A stretch of DNA of 64,000 bases from Pholiota molesta (taxonomy: Eukaryota > Basidiomycota > Agaricomycetes > Agaricales > Strophariaceae), in contig JACGCK010000015.1 of assembly GCA_014925825.1 (NCBI GenBank), positions 372,001 to 436,000 on the forward strand, in the 5' to 3' direction. Positions 37,103 through 49,200 of this stretch are shown here, one piece after another (the first letter of the stretch is position 1; each line of letters opens with the position of its first letter). The position numbers and the translations under genes are program-made. The notes beneath the pieces are model-generated. The model made no database searches. It worked only from the letters and a program-made list of their open reading frames with translations, and was not told the DNA's origin.

Positions 37103-37748
37103 ATGTCTGGCTTTCCCTCTCGAGAACCTCCCCAAACACCCCACCAGCAACCTAATAGTATCATATTGACACCCAACTACGCTTGGGGCACTAATTTTAA
37201 TTCACCAGCAGATAACTTCCCTGCTTATCCAGCATCACTTTCATTCACATCTATTCCCCACACCCCTGCCCAAAAACCTCCCTCCTCTCGCAGACGGAAG
37301 GATAAAGAAAATTTGGATCCCTTCAGACGCCAGTTCCTTCTCTTGGGAGGCAGAAACCCAAGCGGGTATTATCTACATATCAAAAGCTTCAAAAGTTCTA
37401 CACGTTCTTAAAGCATGAGCTTGAATGGACATATGGAGAGCTTCTATTTCGCACTTCTCAGGACTTCTCTGGCTATGATATCTCATCAAATCCTAACTCT
37501 AACGGACTGGCAACACGCGAACAAATGGCTGCGAGCATGCAGCATTTTTTTAATGGTAGCGGTGAATATGCTCCAGCCTCTGTTTTGGAGAACTGGTTTA
37601 CACACCCCTATGGCCGCCTCCAGCGCGATTCTTCACTTATGTTTTCGACTTCTGTCCCCTACACATCTATCAAGGCTGTGCGTCCCGCATTAACATCATT
37701 TGCGGCTCAAATTGTCCAGAATAAGCTCGTCCGCGAAGCCGACAAATA
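37103..37748 (+). mobile_element. Truncated mobile-element ORF
   Basis: Starts MSGFPSREPPQTPHQQPNSI at 37103, continues KDKENLDPFRRQFL, and after one frame change near 37400 reads LKHELEWTYGELLFRTSQDF, ENWFTHPYGRLQRDSSLMFS and ALTSFAAQIVQNKLVREADK, then loses sense near 37748. I recognise the WFTHPYGRLQRDSSLM/PALTSFAAQIV pattern as one recurring in repetitive ORFs of Agaricomycete genomes. No biochemical function is known to me. It meets the helicase fragment from the opposite strand end to end. Confidence 0.5.
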
Positions 37749-37751
37749 TAG

Positions 37752-38022
37752 CAGGATCTTTCGGAAATTTGGCCATAGGACACAGCTCTGGTGATTCAAC
37801 AATCCCTAATATTACATGCATAAGCATGTATATGTATGCCGACTTCCCAGAGCCCGTTGCAGAGATGGCGAGCATGTCGATGCCATCAAGAACTGTGGTA
37901 ATCCCACTCAGCTGATAGTCATGAGGGCCGTATGGCAGGCGTTGAGCGATTATTCTGCGGCAAAGTTGCCAGCCTTCAGGAGAGCTGAACTTGAAGGACG
38001 ATTCGCTTGAGGTTTTGGGCAT
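37752..38022 (-). mobile_element. N-terminal fragment of a RecQ-type DEAD-box helicase
   Basis: Starts MPKTSSESSFKFSSPEGWQL at 38022. It carries the Q-motif-like PYGPHDYQLSGITTVLDGI and motif I (Walker A) AISATGSGKSAYIYMLM. Then comes FPKDPAI, after which homology stops at about 37755. Motif II and everything downstream are missing. RecQ-like helicases of this kind are highly amplified in basidiomycete genomes. Clearly a truncated copy. Confidence 0.75.
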
Positions 38023-38259
38023 GGATAGAGCGTCAGAGAGGTTTAATCGCGTCAATATTCTGATACTCCTAATACAGTAGCGCATGTAATTAACGACGCG
38101 ACGCGAGTCGTGGGAACGGCACGTGATGTTCAAATTGTACGCCCATGGGGAGCTTCCTCATTCCAGGGAAGTCCCGGCCCGACCGATTCCGGCCACAGGA
38201 CCGAACAGGACCGAACGCAACCCAGCAGACCGAATTACACCGAATGAGAAGCACGTGAT

Positions 38260-39720
38260 ATGACGCACGCTGCGTTATCTCAAGTTCAATCTGGCACAGG
38301 CGTTTGTCCCACTCGCACTCCTTATGCCCAGGCCCCCACAGCGCCCACGACCGTCAACGCGAACGACGACGCAAAGGGCAACACGAACGATGATACGGAT
38401 GACGATGCAGACGACGACGCGGAGAACAGCGGGGCCAGGGCACCACGACGTCGACAACGATGGCGGGGCGACCATGTCAGTGGAAGCAGCGCGGTAAGTC
38501 CACCCATACCCCCATCCATTCACCCACTGACCCCAATTTACAGCCATAGTTGGCGCTGGGACACATGCCACGTCTCCGCCCACGACCACCACCCACGTCG
38601 CTGACGACAGCCAACGAGGAGTGGGCCGGCTCTCGGATACGACGGCGCCCCTGCCTACCCCCCCGCCGTGTGCCCCTCCCCTCCAACGAGGGATGTGGGC
38701 CGGCTCTTTAGCTCCACAACCCTGCCGCGTGTCTCCTCCCTTTAACGAGGGTTGTTGGCCGGCTTCTATGGCACAAAGACGACGACGCCATGCCAACCGC
38801 CAATGACGGCGAGCTGGGATGACAGCGAGCCAGGACGATGGCCAACGAAGACGAAGGCCAGCAACGCCGACGACCATTGACGCCCCCGTCCCGTGCCTCT
38901 GCCCTCTGACAAGGGTTGTTGGCCAGCGCTTAAATGACGACGACGCCCCCGCAGTCCGCCCTCCATCCGTTCATCTCACTGACTGGGAATTGCAGCAAGA
39001 ATCGGTGCTAGCACCTGCGCTACATCGACAACCACCACCCACATCCCTCACGACGTCCCAACCTAATGACGCGCACTTGCGCCTACAGGAGCCAGTGACG
39101 CCGCTTCCACCTCCTCTAACATAGCCAACGACGAACGAGCGCTGCTCGTTCGTCTACTTGGCCATGGCCGCCTGCTCCAGCCCCTACCCCGCCACTACGA
39201 CGCCGAACGAGCTCTTTCGCTCACCTGCTTGTTCGTTGGACACCACCGCCTGTCCCAATCCCTTCTCGGCAGCAACGATGATGATGAACGAGCGCTGCTC
39301 GTTCATCTACCCTAGTGCGACGCCGCGTTCAACACCGTGGTGGTGCGGCCGCCTCCTGCAGTGGCTACGAGGACGACAAACGAGCTGCTTGTTTGTAGGA
39401 CACTAACGCGGCCGCGTGTTCTAGCCTCCCTCCCTGCGGCCCCAACGATGATGTACGAGACGCCTGTCCGCCCCCACCTTCAACACCACCGCCGCCTGCA
39501 CATCACCGCTGGGTCCTGACAGTCATTGACTGCCCACGGCGCCTATCGAGGCATGAATGACGATGGCGCAGAATGACGGATGGACGACGGCGCACGCCCA
39601 ACGCATGATGGCTGATGTCGACACCACCCGTGCCCGCCCGCGCTGTACATCACCACCGACCGCCACCTCTGCCATGTCTAACGGATAGACGAGCTTGTGC
39701 TCACTTGTCCGTCTGCATTG
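38260..39720. repeat. Degenerate GC-rich repeat tract
   Basis: About 1.4 kb of GAC/CGC/CCA-biased sequence. A motif of the form AACGAGGG-TGT-GGCCGGC recurs near 38612, 38683, 38743 and (altered) 38910. A second motif family of hairpins occupies 39131-39396. Long open frames exist in several frames because of the triplet bias and are not taken as genes. Confidence 0.6.
39131..39396. repeat. Series of four hairpins about 80 bp apart
   Basis: HP1 39131-39153, HP2 39204-39235, HP3 39283-39307, HP4 39376-39396. Stems are ACGAACGAGC/GCTCGTTCGT, CGAACGAGC/GCTTGTTCG, GATGAACGAGC/GCTCGTTCATC and ACAAACGAGC/GCTTGTTTGT. Changes between copies are matched on the other arm or leave a G-T pair. A weaker fifth candidate lies at 39681-39713. 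Confidence 0.65.
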
Positions 39721-40787
39721 CGCGTAGTTTAGTTTTTTTGGAGTAAATTACGTAGTATCTTAATAAAATTTGTTTTATCTTAATTTTGAACAAGTTCTGC
39801 AAGACTCAAGCAAGAATTCTAAAGAAGAAGAGGAAAATAACTGAAAAAAGATTACCCAAACCCTCCTAATTACTACATACTCATACTTTACATTATTTAA
39901 TGACTGAAAAGACGAGTAGTACTACCACACCGTGACGAAGCAGCGGCCTGCCGATACAAGTAATGTACATTGAAGATATGAACTTGAACCACAAAAAGGG
40001 CATCTTTGCCGACAGAGTTGCATTAAATCCAATATCTAGCTTGTCCAACTCACTACTGGAATGGCCATAGCCTATATTCAAGGGAGGAAAGCACTTCAAT
40101 CAAATTGTAATACAAGCTTTTGTTTAGAGTTTGTGATCTCTATAAAGTATTGTGGAGCAGACTGCAAAGAGTCCAGATGCCATAGCTAGCTACATGCTAG
40201 AGGATTGAGCAGAATGCTTGCGTCCCAGACAAATTTTGTTGATGGCCATGATTTCTTCAATCCCCATGACCTCGACTCATTTTTTGAGGGTATTTAGAGA
40301 TTGAGAGCCATCTTCAATAGATTATCTTTAGTCATTTTAACCTTCAGTCTCGTTAGAATAATGCTATTGTGGCCTTTATAATTACTATACATCTATTTTC
40401 TAATGGTAGAGCTCGACGCCAGCGCCGGCCACCGCTGAAACAATTGGGCGCCAATGGAAATCCCTGGGTACTATTTTTGGGAAAGCTCGGGATCTCCCTG
40501 GGTCAAACAACGCACCACAGGGGCTCCGGACCTCCCTGGGAATGACCAATTTTTCCGCCCATGTCGGGTTGACACTTGGAGGAAGACTAGGTGCTATTTG
40601 GAGCCCGTTAAATAGGGATTGATGGCTCTGAATCAACGCTACAAAAATCACACACCAAGTCCTCTGAGCATTTGACATGCTTGAATATTTGAATACTTAC
40701 TTTGTACTTACTACCGTTATTTTCTCAGAGCTGACACCAGGCTGACACTATTAATATCTCTTCCAATTGAATTAAGTATTATCCGGG
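39721..40787. other. Intergenic, AT-rich flank of the KDZ element
   Basis: No gene recognised. A short phrase CTCCCTGGG recurs near 40495 and 40533. The host target site TAGATTCC is at the right end. Confidence 0.5.
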
Positions 40788-40795
40788 TAGATTCC
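40788..40795. repeat. Target-site duplication, left copy (TAGATTCC)
   Basis: Eight bases identical to 51277-51284, directly outside the left inverted repeat. An 8-bp duplication is what KDZ/Zisupton-type elements leave on insertion. Confidence 0.92.
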
Positions 40796-42394
40796 CACCT
40801 CGACCTCACGTAATCGGTATCAAATTAGACCGGTGATACGGGGGGGTTTCCCCGAGATCAATTAGCCTAGAAACCTTGTATCCCACACACTGCCCATAAT
40901 TGCCAACTAATTCCCGGCTAGTATTAGATATTTTGGACAAGTAGATAATGATAAGATACCTCAGATCAGTCCCAGATATGATAAGATACACAAGGGCCCC
41001 ATCATTGATATGATAACGTCCGCTCCCGCGCTGTTGTCCCGTGCTCCCGCCGCATCAAAGGGCTCGGTTAGCGGCCGCAATGCCGTGCGCCGCGTCCCGC
41101 CTCTTCCCCGCCCTCCCTTCCAGCCCCAGAGGCCGCTTTGCCATTATACTCCCTTTACAACGGGCGCGTTTGTTGAATTAGCTGTATACATCTAATGTAA
41201 ATGCAATGCGTACACTTTCAAGATTATGCGCCCTCTTTTCGGGGTGTTATAATGGGATTTCATAGATGTAGTGAGCGCACTATTGATATATCTACAATAA
41301 CGCACGCTTAATAAATTACAAAGTAAATGTATTCCTCTAGAACTAAAGCGCCGTATGCAAGGACTACTTGTTGATATAGAAAATGTGTTGCGCATCGTGC
41401 GCATTTGCGCGTGCGCACATCGCGCTCGCAGCGCTGACGTGGCCTTTCAACCACGTGAATGTTGAACTTTGAGCGCCCGCTATTTTTATCATTGTTGATT
41501 TTCTCATGGGTTAGGGGGCGTTTGACAGCGAGATCCCACAGCCCCGCGCACGCTCCGTGATCGCGCTATTTTAGGCGCATTTGCAGCTGTTTGTTTCGAA
41601 AGCCTCACAGTCGTTTATAAGGAGGATACTTGGGTGCCGGCGCCTTCTTCCCACCCTTTGTTTTCCCCCCGCCGTTATGCTGGCGCGTGGCGCGTGGTGC
41701 GCGTCGCTCTAGCCACCCTCTTCCTTCCCACTTTCCCCCTTGCTCTGCCGTCGCCGTCCGCTCCTTGCTTCCTCCACCATCTTGGCGTCAGGCTGCAGTT
41801 CTCCCATGCTCACGGTGTATCTCTTGTGCCCCCCCCTTTTCCCCAGCAAAGGAGGGCTCGAAAATTAACTTATATTTGTATCCATAGGTACGTTTGCCAC
41901 TCTGTTGAGGGAGTTGCAACTGACGTTTCCCCAGACATAGAATCCGCGGGCACTCTTTGCACAACTGGAGGTGCCGAACGATATCACGGAAGCTAGGCGC
42001 TTCCATGCGAGAGGGAACCATTAGATGACTCAAGGTGTGTGTATCCTTCACACGAGGGAATTGAAACTGACCCTGCCCTGGTTGAAGAATTTACCGGTGT
42101 ATCCTCGTGCCTTCAGGTGTCCGATGACATCGTGGAACCCAGGCTTCCGTGCAAGAGTCGAGACCATTAGACGTCCCTGGGTGTGTGTTTTTCACCAGAG
42201 GCGGAATTGAAACTAACATAATCCCCGGCGCAGCATCCCCGCCGTATCTTCGCGCCTACAGGTGTCCGATGACATCGCGGAAACCAAGGTTCCGTGCAAA
42301 CGGGCATCCTTGGCCGGCTGTTGTGTTCCTCCGATACCCCTTCACCCTTCTTACCCCTTGGATTAAAAGCTCATGTTTCATCTGCTGTGTACGT
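40796..42394 (+). repeat. Left terminal inverted repeat, 1.6 kb
   Basis: Starts CACCTCGACCTCACGTAATC and matches the reverse complement of 49678-51276 over its full length. I found three substitutions, at about 40933, 41959 and 41977. Divergence begins after GCTGTGTACGT, where the right copy has an extra ACGT. Confidence 0.93.
41911..42330 (+). repeat. Three imperfect tandem subrepeats of about 146 bp inside the inverted repeat
   Basis: Copies begin near 41911, 42058 and 42204. Shared blocks: GAATTGAAACT at copies 2 and 3 (GAGTTGCAACT in copy 1), AGGTGTCCGATGACATCG followed by a GGAA-CC-AGG-TTCCGTGCAA block, and a GACCATTAGA block. The mirror set lies at about 49742-50161 in the right repeat, immediately upstream of the transposase start. 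Confidence 0.75.
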
Positions 42395-42959
42395 GTTCCT
42401 CATGTTCATCTCGTCACCTCTTTGTTGATTCGGTAATCATTTTAGCAATCCCCCCTCCATCTCACTTATCCTACATCTTCACTGCTTCTTTGTTATGTTG
42501 AGTTGATGAACGTTGTGATTGTCGTTAAGGTTCCCGCTCACATTTTCGCACTTCGTAAGCTTACGCCTTAGGTATGTTCCTGACTGTCCACCTCGCTGTG
42601 AACTCCGTTAACATTATCCTCTGTAGCCCATCTGCCCCTCTCGCTACCACCGTGTTTATGTATTTATCTAGCCTTATGTTGCTGTTGCTTCCCATGTTGC
42701 CTTCTGAGATTCCTTGTTCCTTCATCGCTGTCATACACGTTTTTTTGCTCTGTTGCCCACATGTTGTCAAGAATGATGCCGTCATGTTGCCTTTGTACAT
42801 GGTAGTTCAGTCACTTGGTAATTTATGTGCCTTCCATCTCTCTAAGCAATAGTCAGTGTCGTATTTAGGATCTTGTCAACATATGCACATGAAGCTGACA
42901 TGGAGTCAATGTATTACTCAGAATCTCTATGTACTCTATACTCGGAATCTCTATGTACT

Positions 42960-44566
42960 CTACGCCTTCTTAGTTCTGGGTCCTCGTGGCTTCCCCTTGT
43001 CCTTGCGCTCTTTGCGTGGCTTCTTTACTACGGAAATGTTAGTGCCATCATTTGCTGTAACACCAAAGTTATGGGTAATGGTCTGCAGCGGAGAAGTTGT
43101 AGCCGTGCGCTTGGCAGGGATGGTGGTCATGGAATGCGCCGGTGGAGCATTCTCATCGTTGCTGCGTAATGTTGTGGTGAGCGGAGGCGCAAATGGGGTC
43201 TGTGCATCGGGATTCGAAGTGGGGTGATTGGTAACAGCGTCGGCGGCTCTGAGAGAACTCGCAGCTGAAGCTGAGATGTGTTGCGCCGACCACGCAGTGA
43301 ACTCTATGGGTGAAAGCTTGCGAAAGCGAGTAGCACCTGACTGAAAGGCATTCAGCAGAACATTGAGTTCGTTTCGTGAAGCGATGTCGCTAGGCGGACA
43401 AAATTTGTCCAACGGCCAGCACTCTAATACGACGGCATACTTAGCCGTGATGGCATTGTCAAAACCTGAATACCACATTCTCGGGACAGGCACACCCGCA
43501 GCGGCGCCTAAATCCAAACTTAGATTAGTAAATTTGGAAACATAGGTACCGCAAAAGGCAAGCTCGTACGCAGTTTCTCGAGGATAAGGGCTGCCACCTG
43601 AGACTTGAGGTTTAGAGTAGTTTGAACGTAGTTACCAACAACACCTGAAAGATAACAGTCAGTAGATAGAATAAAGCTTGAAAGAATGAAACACACCTTG
43701 TACACCAGACAAACTGAAGGCTTCAAACCTCATCGCGAAGTCTGCGAGAGGTTCCTTGACCGAAATATCAAAAAAGTCCATAATGCGGTCACTGGTAACA
43801 AGAACGGCGGGTGCATTGAACTGGTCATTAGACTTGCGCACTGCAATTACAAGGACCTCCGTTGAGGTGCGAGCATGAAGAGCACGAATCTACAATATCC
43901 TGTTTGAGTTGGTTCACTGGTACACAATTGACATCTACATACCTCATGATCCAGTAACTCCAACGTTCGCCGGGTGTCATGAAATGAGGAGATTGGGGTG
44001 TTACGAATGGCGAGAGTCTTCGTCTCTCGTTCCTCCAGGATTTTTGCAACCCCAGGAGCAGCGGCAGTCGCGCGTTCTTCTTCGTTCATCTTATCCCATG
44101 ACGCCTTCGCTATTTTTGTTATTTCGTGTGCTTTCAAACGCTTGCCGTCCTCAGCGCCTACAAGTAATCCATCAATATAAGATGCTAGTGAATGAATTGG
44201 AAACTCACCCTCGTTTAGACGGGCACCTTCAAGATAGACCCATCCGTTCCATGGACTGACCTTTCGGCCGAGTTTAAGGCGACCTTCCTGCAAGATAGCC
44301 TTGCGGTAGAATTCGACAGAGTGACCCCCGTGCTTCTCTTGAAGCTTCTCTGCCTCAGCCGTGATCAGCTGGCGACAGGCCAAAAGATCGGCCTTGAGAG
44401 ATTCACGAGCCTTGCGACGGCTCTCGACTTGCGAAGCTTTTTGAGCAGGTGTGAGCTTACGCCTGGGCTTCTTTTGTAGATATGCCTTGCGAAGCTTGGC
44501 TGTTGAATACTTTCTCTGGGTGCTGAGTAGACGGTGAAGAATCGGACAGTTTTTCTTGCTGACCAT
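42960..44566 (-). CDS. KDZ-element accessory gene, HMG-like N-terminal region
   Basis: Starts MVSKKNCPILHRLLSTQRKY at 44566 and ends RKDKGKPRGPRTKKA, stop at 42960. Basic N-terminus (KKPRRKLTPAQKASQ), then SPWNGWVYLEGARLNEG, ITKIAKASWDKMNEEERATA, which has the shape of an HMG box. Then DRIMDFFDISVKEPLADFAM and FEAFSLSGVQG, MWYSGFDNAITAKYAVVLEC, WPLDKFCPPSDIASRNEL, and a Lys/Arg-rich tail likely to act as a nuclear signal. About five exons. Proteins with this layout recur beside KDZ transposases in basidiomycetes as far as I remember; a DNA-binding partner role is a guess. The reading frame shows no break. Confidence 0.6.
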
Positions 44567-44640
44567 GTTGCAGGGGCAGAGAATTTTGGGGGAGCAGTCA
44601 ACGTATTTATTCAGGCAAAAAAAAAAACATAAACAAAGAA

Positions 44641-45982
44641 TTACGTGCTAATTTTTATGTGTAAGACAAGCCAGAGCCATTTGGCCTCGGTCTCCGCCAT
44701 GCCGAGTCCCTGAAGATATTGAACAAACTGGGCGGTGTCCCGGGGATACCTGAAAAGAGCCTCCTGAACGACAAAATATGAGGTTGAGTGATACCCATGT
44801 GCTGCGAGATAAGCAGATGCTAATTTTGTCAACCTGGGCAAGGGCTCTCGCTGTGGATGGGCACTCGAGTCGTCGCTGCCTTCCTGCATATAATACCCAC
44901 TACAGCTGCCGATTGTGCGGGCGTACGAAAAGAATCCACGTGGGGGGGTCGTCCATGACAGTGGAGTCAGAGTTCTCGGCAAATTCTGCGAGGCGCTTGG
45001 CCTTGCCAAAGACTCGAGAAGAACCGCGGCTTCATTGGAAGAGAACCAAGATGCCAAAGATGGTGATGGAGTTGGAGAGTATGCATACGCAAAAGTGGAG
45101 GTGTCGGGTGACGGCGAGCGATCGGATGCAGATAATGGTGTCGAAAATGGTGAGAGGAGGGTACTAATGGTAGCGGGACCAGCGGCTGTAGGGGACTGGG
45201 AACGAAATTGTGCTTGCGTCTTCGTCCGCACAGGTGTATCGTTGATGTTCACCTGACGAGACGAACTACCTCGCGCAACGGGTGTTACAACAGCTAAATG
45301 CAATGTGATGTCAGATATACTTAGTAGTATATGAGAAATAAGATAAGAGTCTACTGACCGTTTGACTGAACGACCCATGGTGCATTATACTCGGGCTTCT
45401 TCTGCAGGTTGTACGAAGCAAGTGCGTTCTCATCCCCGCGCAATATCATGTAGACCAAAGCATCGACTAGATTCTCTTTACGGCGGTACTTGGGCTTCGT
45501 CGCACCATGTACGTCTGGTTTTATATCACTAGACAATCGCGTTAGATTTGGATTACTCGATGTTATATCTTGAAATACATACGTCCAGTGGCAATAGATG
45601 CCATGTGTCTTCCCGGTACCATCCCTGTGCTTGATCGAGAAGACCAATACATAGAAAGGACCTTTCAGAAAGCCGTTGCTGTTGATAGCCCCTACTGACT
45701 CGTCATTCTTAAGGAAACGGGCGATGTGCTCATCCGAGGACTCGAAGCCTACGCCTCGAGCAATCGAATTGTGAATATCAACAATAAGGTTGGCCTGTGC
45801 ATGGTTGACGCAGTGCACAATGATCGGCCAAGTAGGTCGATTGTGGCCGGGAGTGAGATTAGGTCTATAGGATTGTGATGAGCAAGGTAATGATCATGGT
45901 TCGAGATCAAAGAATACGGACTCGATTTGTTGGACGCCGGGACTTGCGCCACCAATGACGACGACAAAAGGTTGATTCTCCA
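44641..45982 (-). CDS. KDZ-element accessory gene, Ser/Pro-rich, unknown function
   Basis: A candidate start is MENQPFVVVIGGASPGVQQI at 45982. Later exons read NRPTWPIIVHCVNHAQANLI, GVGFESSDEHIARFLKND, FLKGPFYVLVFSIKHRDGTG and RKENLVDALVYMILRGDENA. A Ser/Pro-rich stretch follows (44,900-45,250), then ASAYLAAHGYHSTSYFVV and GLGMAETEAKWLWLVLHI before the stop at 44641. The first splice (about 45,850-45,950) is unresolved. The N-terminus slightly resembles the RNase H1 N-terminal/viroplasmin-like domain proteins of basidiomycetes, but the key residues are not clear enough to claim it. Confidence 0.5.
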
Positions 45983-46203
45983 TCATAAAGCAAGAATAGA
46001 GTGTTCTGAGTGCGGTGAGAGCGGTAATGAATACACTGCTTCATAAATACTCGAGAAAAGACAATAGAGTGCCTATATGTAGAATAACGACATTGAATTA
46101 ACGGCACAATCGTGTAACTGCATACCATGAGGCAGAAGATATGCATGTCGTTCTCATACTATCCCTCACTTCAAAGCTTTCATTCTCAATGAATAAAATT
46201 GAT

Positions 46204-49200
46204 TTACTGTGGCAAATTGGATACAAAATCAACTAAATTGACGACATTCTCGCGTTCTTCCTCCAAGTCTGACTCTTCATCTGTATCGACTTCAGGTTCT
46301 TGACGAGAATTTGTATTACCATGAGGCCTGCCATGAGGCATAATCAATGCTTCTATTTCCCGTCGGATATCTGCATGGGTTTCTGTCGTAGAATTCTTTA
46401 CGTAGGTTGGACCTACGGTGGAAATTAGAACATCAGAAGACGTTTAGAAAAAGCAAAAGAAACTTACCTTGTGATCTTCTGGTCCCAGGTGCGGGATTTC
46501 CTGAGAATCCATCGAGAGAATAGATCTGAAACAGTCTTTCAAGTATATTATCATTGACGCGTGTACGAAGGATGATGTATTCCTTGACAGCGCCAAAAAT
46601 TGGACTGGAGAGTGTGTTGAGTTTGGGCAGGAGCTCACGAAAGAAATTGGCTTCATCGACAATTGACGTATGAAGTCGCCGTATCTCGACATTGCATCGG
46701 ATGATTTCTTCACGGGCCCGGCAGACGCGGTTGTATTGCTTCATGGTTTCACGCACAGCAGGTGTTGCCCACCGCTTTCCAGTAAGATCTTGCGACGTAT
46801 TGCGAAGCAGCGGGAACTCTTCAAGGAATTGATAGTGCGACACTTTGTTCCAATCGATCGTCGGCCTGGGAGGTGAGAGGTCAAGAGCGGCAGCATTGTA
46901 TGCTTTTACAGCACGATGAATTGTCTTGCTGCGTCGTTGTAATGCCTTCGCAATATGCGTGCGCATTCGATATCCTGGAATGACCAAAATCAGTGACTTT
47001 GAAGCATGTTGAAACTAGGACACATCACCGTTCTTTGATTGATTCATTCGCTGCAGCTCAAAGAGCCGCTGAACGACCAACTTCTGTAGCGCGTCAACAG
47101 CTTTTTCGTATCTTCGCCGGCTCATGTACCGTTTCGCGTCGATGTACTCAGGCATAGAGGCATGCCAGCGCGTGGTGATGCCCATTTTTACCTCCATCTC
47201 AACCAATTCCCGGTGGACAGATGCTCGGCGTTCATCTGCATATCGTCTTTCAGTTTCTAACAGTCGCGTTTTTGAGAGGTCGGAGGAATATGTGAGAGAG
47301 GGATTCGACGCTGAACTTCCGTATTCGGTAGGTGTTGCTATCACAAATGTTGCCTGGAATGACGCAGATGCGTTATCGTATCTCCGGCTTGAAAGTTAAA
47401 TTTAGCGAGGTACAAAAATTAGAAATAGACATCGATATTCACCTCAATTCATTGTATTCATCAAGGCGTTCGACGTATGCTACAGCCATCACGTCATAAT
47501 CATCCTCTTTCCCCAGACTCTCGAGGTACTTGAGCTCCTCCACATGCCACGCTTCAAGTTGATCGATTGAGTCGATTTCCAGCACCTGCATTGCATGTTC
47601 GAGCGCAATAGAGTCTTCGTGAATAATCTTGAGTGCTTGTTTGTAATTGTTATAGAGAAACGACGGCAGGCTCTCATACTTGTCCGCATCCCATTGTCGG
47701 ACGTACTGGTCAATGAGGAGCCGACGTCGGTAAGCGCTTGCATATCGTGTAACGGGGGCGAGTTGATTCGATGCGCTGAAGACACGTTCCATCACTTCGA
47801 GATCCTCGAGGCCAGCGCCCTCGATGATGTTAAGATGATTACGAGCTTGGCATAGATAGTTGTGACTGTAGCCGTGGAATGCGTTTGGACAACATCTTGA
47901 CAACGAGGTGCAAAATTGATCTGCGAGGGAGCTGGAAGCCAGTGTAGCGGAGAACGTACATCCGATATCATAGCCAATCAGCAATCGGTCACCTAATGTC
48001 TCTAGGGCTTTAGCCGTGATCGCCAAAGGGTATTTTGCGCTGCGCAGAATAAATTAGCAAGTTGACAAGCTGGTGAAACGAACAACATTACAGTTCTCCA
48101 CTCTTCAGCATATCAGCAATCCATAGGAAAAATCCATGTCGGCAGGCTGCTGGAAAGATCCCGGTTTCCAAAAAGATGCCCCACATCGAGCGGTTATCGT
48201 CCGCTTTGCTGGCTTTCCAGTTATCGGCACATGGCTGGAATGTGTCGCCAGCACCATCAGTGGGATCGCCTTCCGTGGTAACATCTTGTTCTTGATCCAG
48301 GTGTGTATCATCAAGCTCTTCATATGCATCTGGTGGCACAGCCCGACGTTTGACATCATTAGCGAAATTGTCCACGTATTCCGGGGATAAGAAATAATCG
48401 CTGTCGAAGGTGCGCTGATCGGCCACGGATCGGGATGATATGGTATTTATCCTCTTCAATGAGTTATTTCCATCCATTGCAATAAGACGTCTATATTTCA
48501 AGAACGGTTCATCCTTCAGCTATTATTCATTAGTGGTAATTACTTTGAACAGCACATGAGCGCACCTCATATGTACAGGGAGGACAAGCATTCATCACTC
48601 TCCAATTCGGCGTATCGTGCCCGAGGATCTCCGCTACTTGTGCGTTCACGTCACGCAAAATGGTGAGGTATACATCAAAGGCATCAGAGACCGCTTTCCG
48701 GTACTTCCGCTTGTAAGGCATCTGCCATCACATTGCTTAACGCAGTGCATATATGTAACAATGCAGACTTACATTATATAGATCACATAACACCTTGGCA
48801 AAGGACTCCACGCTCAGGGACGCTTTGCGCGCGCGAAGCCGGGCAAACAAATCCAAAGTTCGGACAGATATCCCGAGAGTGGGGTTGACAGGAGAGTTGG
48901 CTAAGTAACCTTGACGCATCATTGCAAGGGGAGGAGTAGAATTCGCCGCAAGAGCCACATGAATTGAAGGTAGTAATGTATATAAATCTAGGACATCAAT
49001 ATCAAAGTCATACTCAGTAGACATGGGTACGGAGGTTGAAGGAATGGAAGAATCTACGGAGTCAGTAGCAGGAGAAAAGCGCCAGTCGAGGAACACAGTA
49101 ACAAGGTCTGCCAACAACGGCTTCCAGTTGTCATGTTGCCTGTCGAGACGTTGACGCCATGAGCGCTCATCAACATAATGCCGAGTGGAACCTTGACTGA

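Noticed and set aside
38260..39520. Long open frames in several reading frames
   Set aside because: They arise from the GAC/CGC triplet bias of a repeat tract; no frame shows conserved protein features.
41630..42436. Open frames within the left inverted repeat that recur exactly in the right one
   Set aside because: Their conservation is due to the repeat itself; they have no initiation context, domain or splice logic of their own.
42574..42852. Hydrophobic plus-strand frame just inside the KDZ element
   Set aside because: It lies in a T-rich non-coding stretch and shows only composition-driven hydrophobicity.
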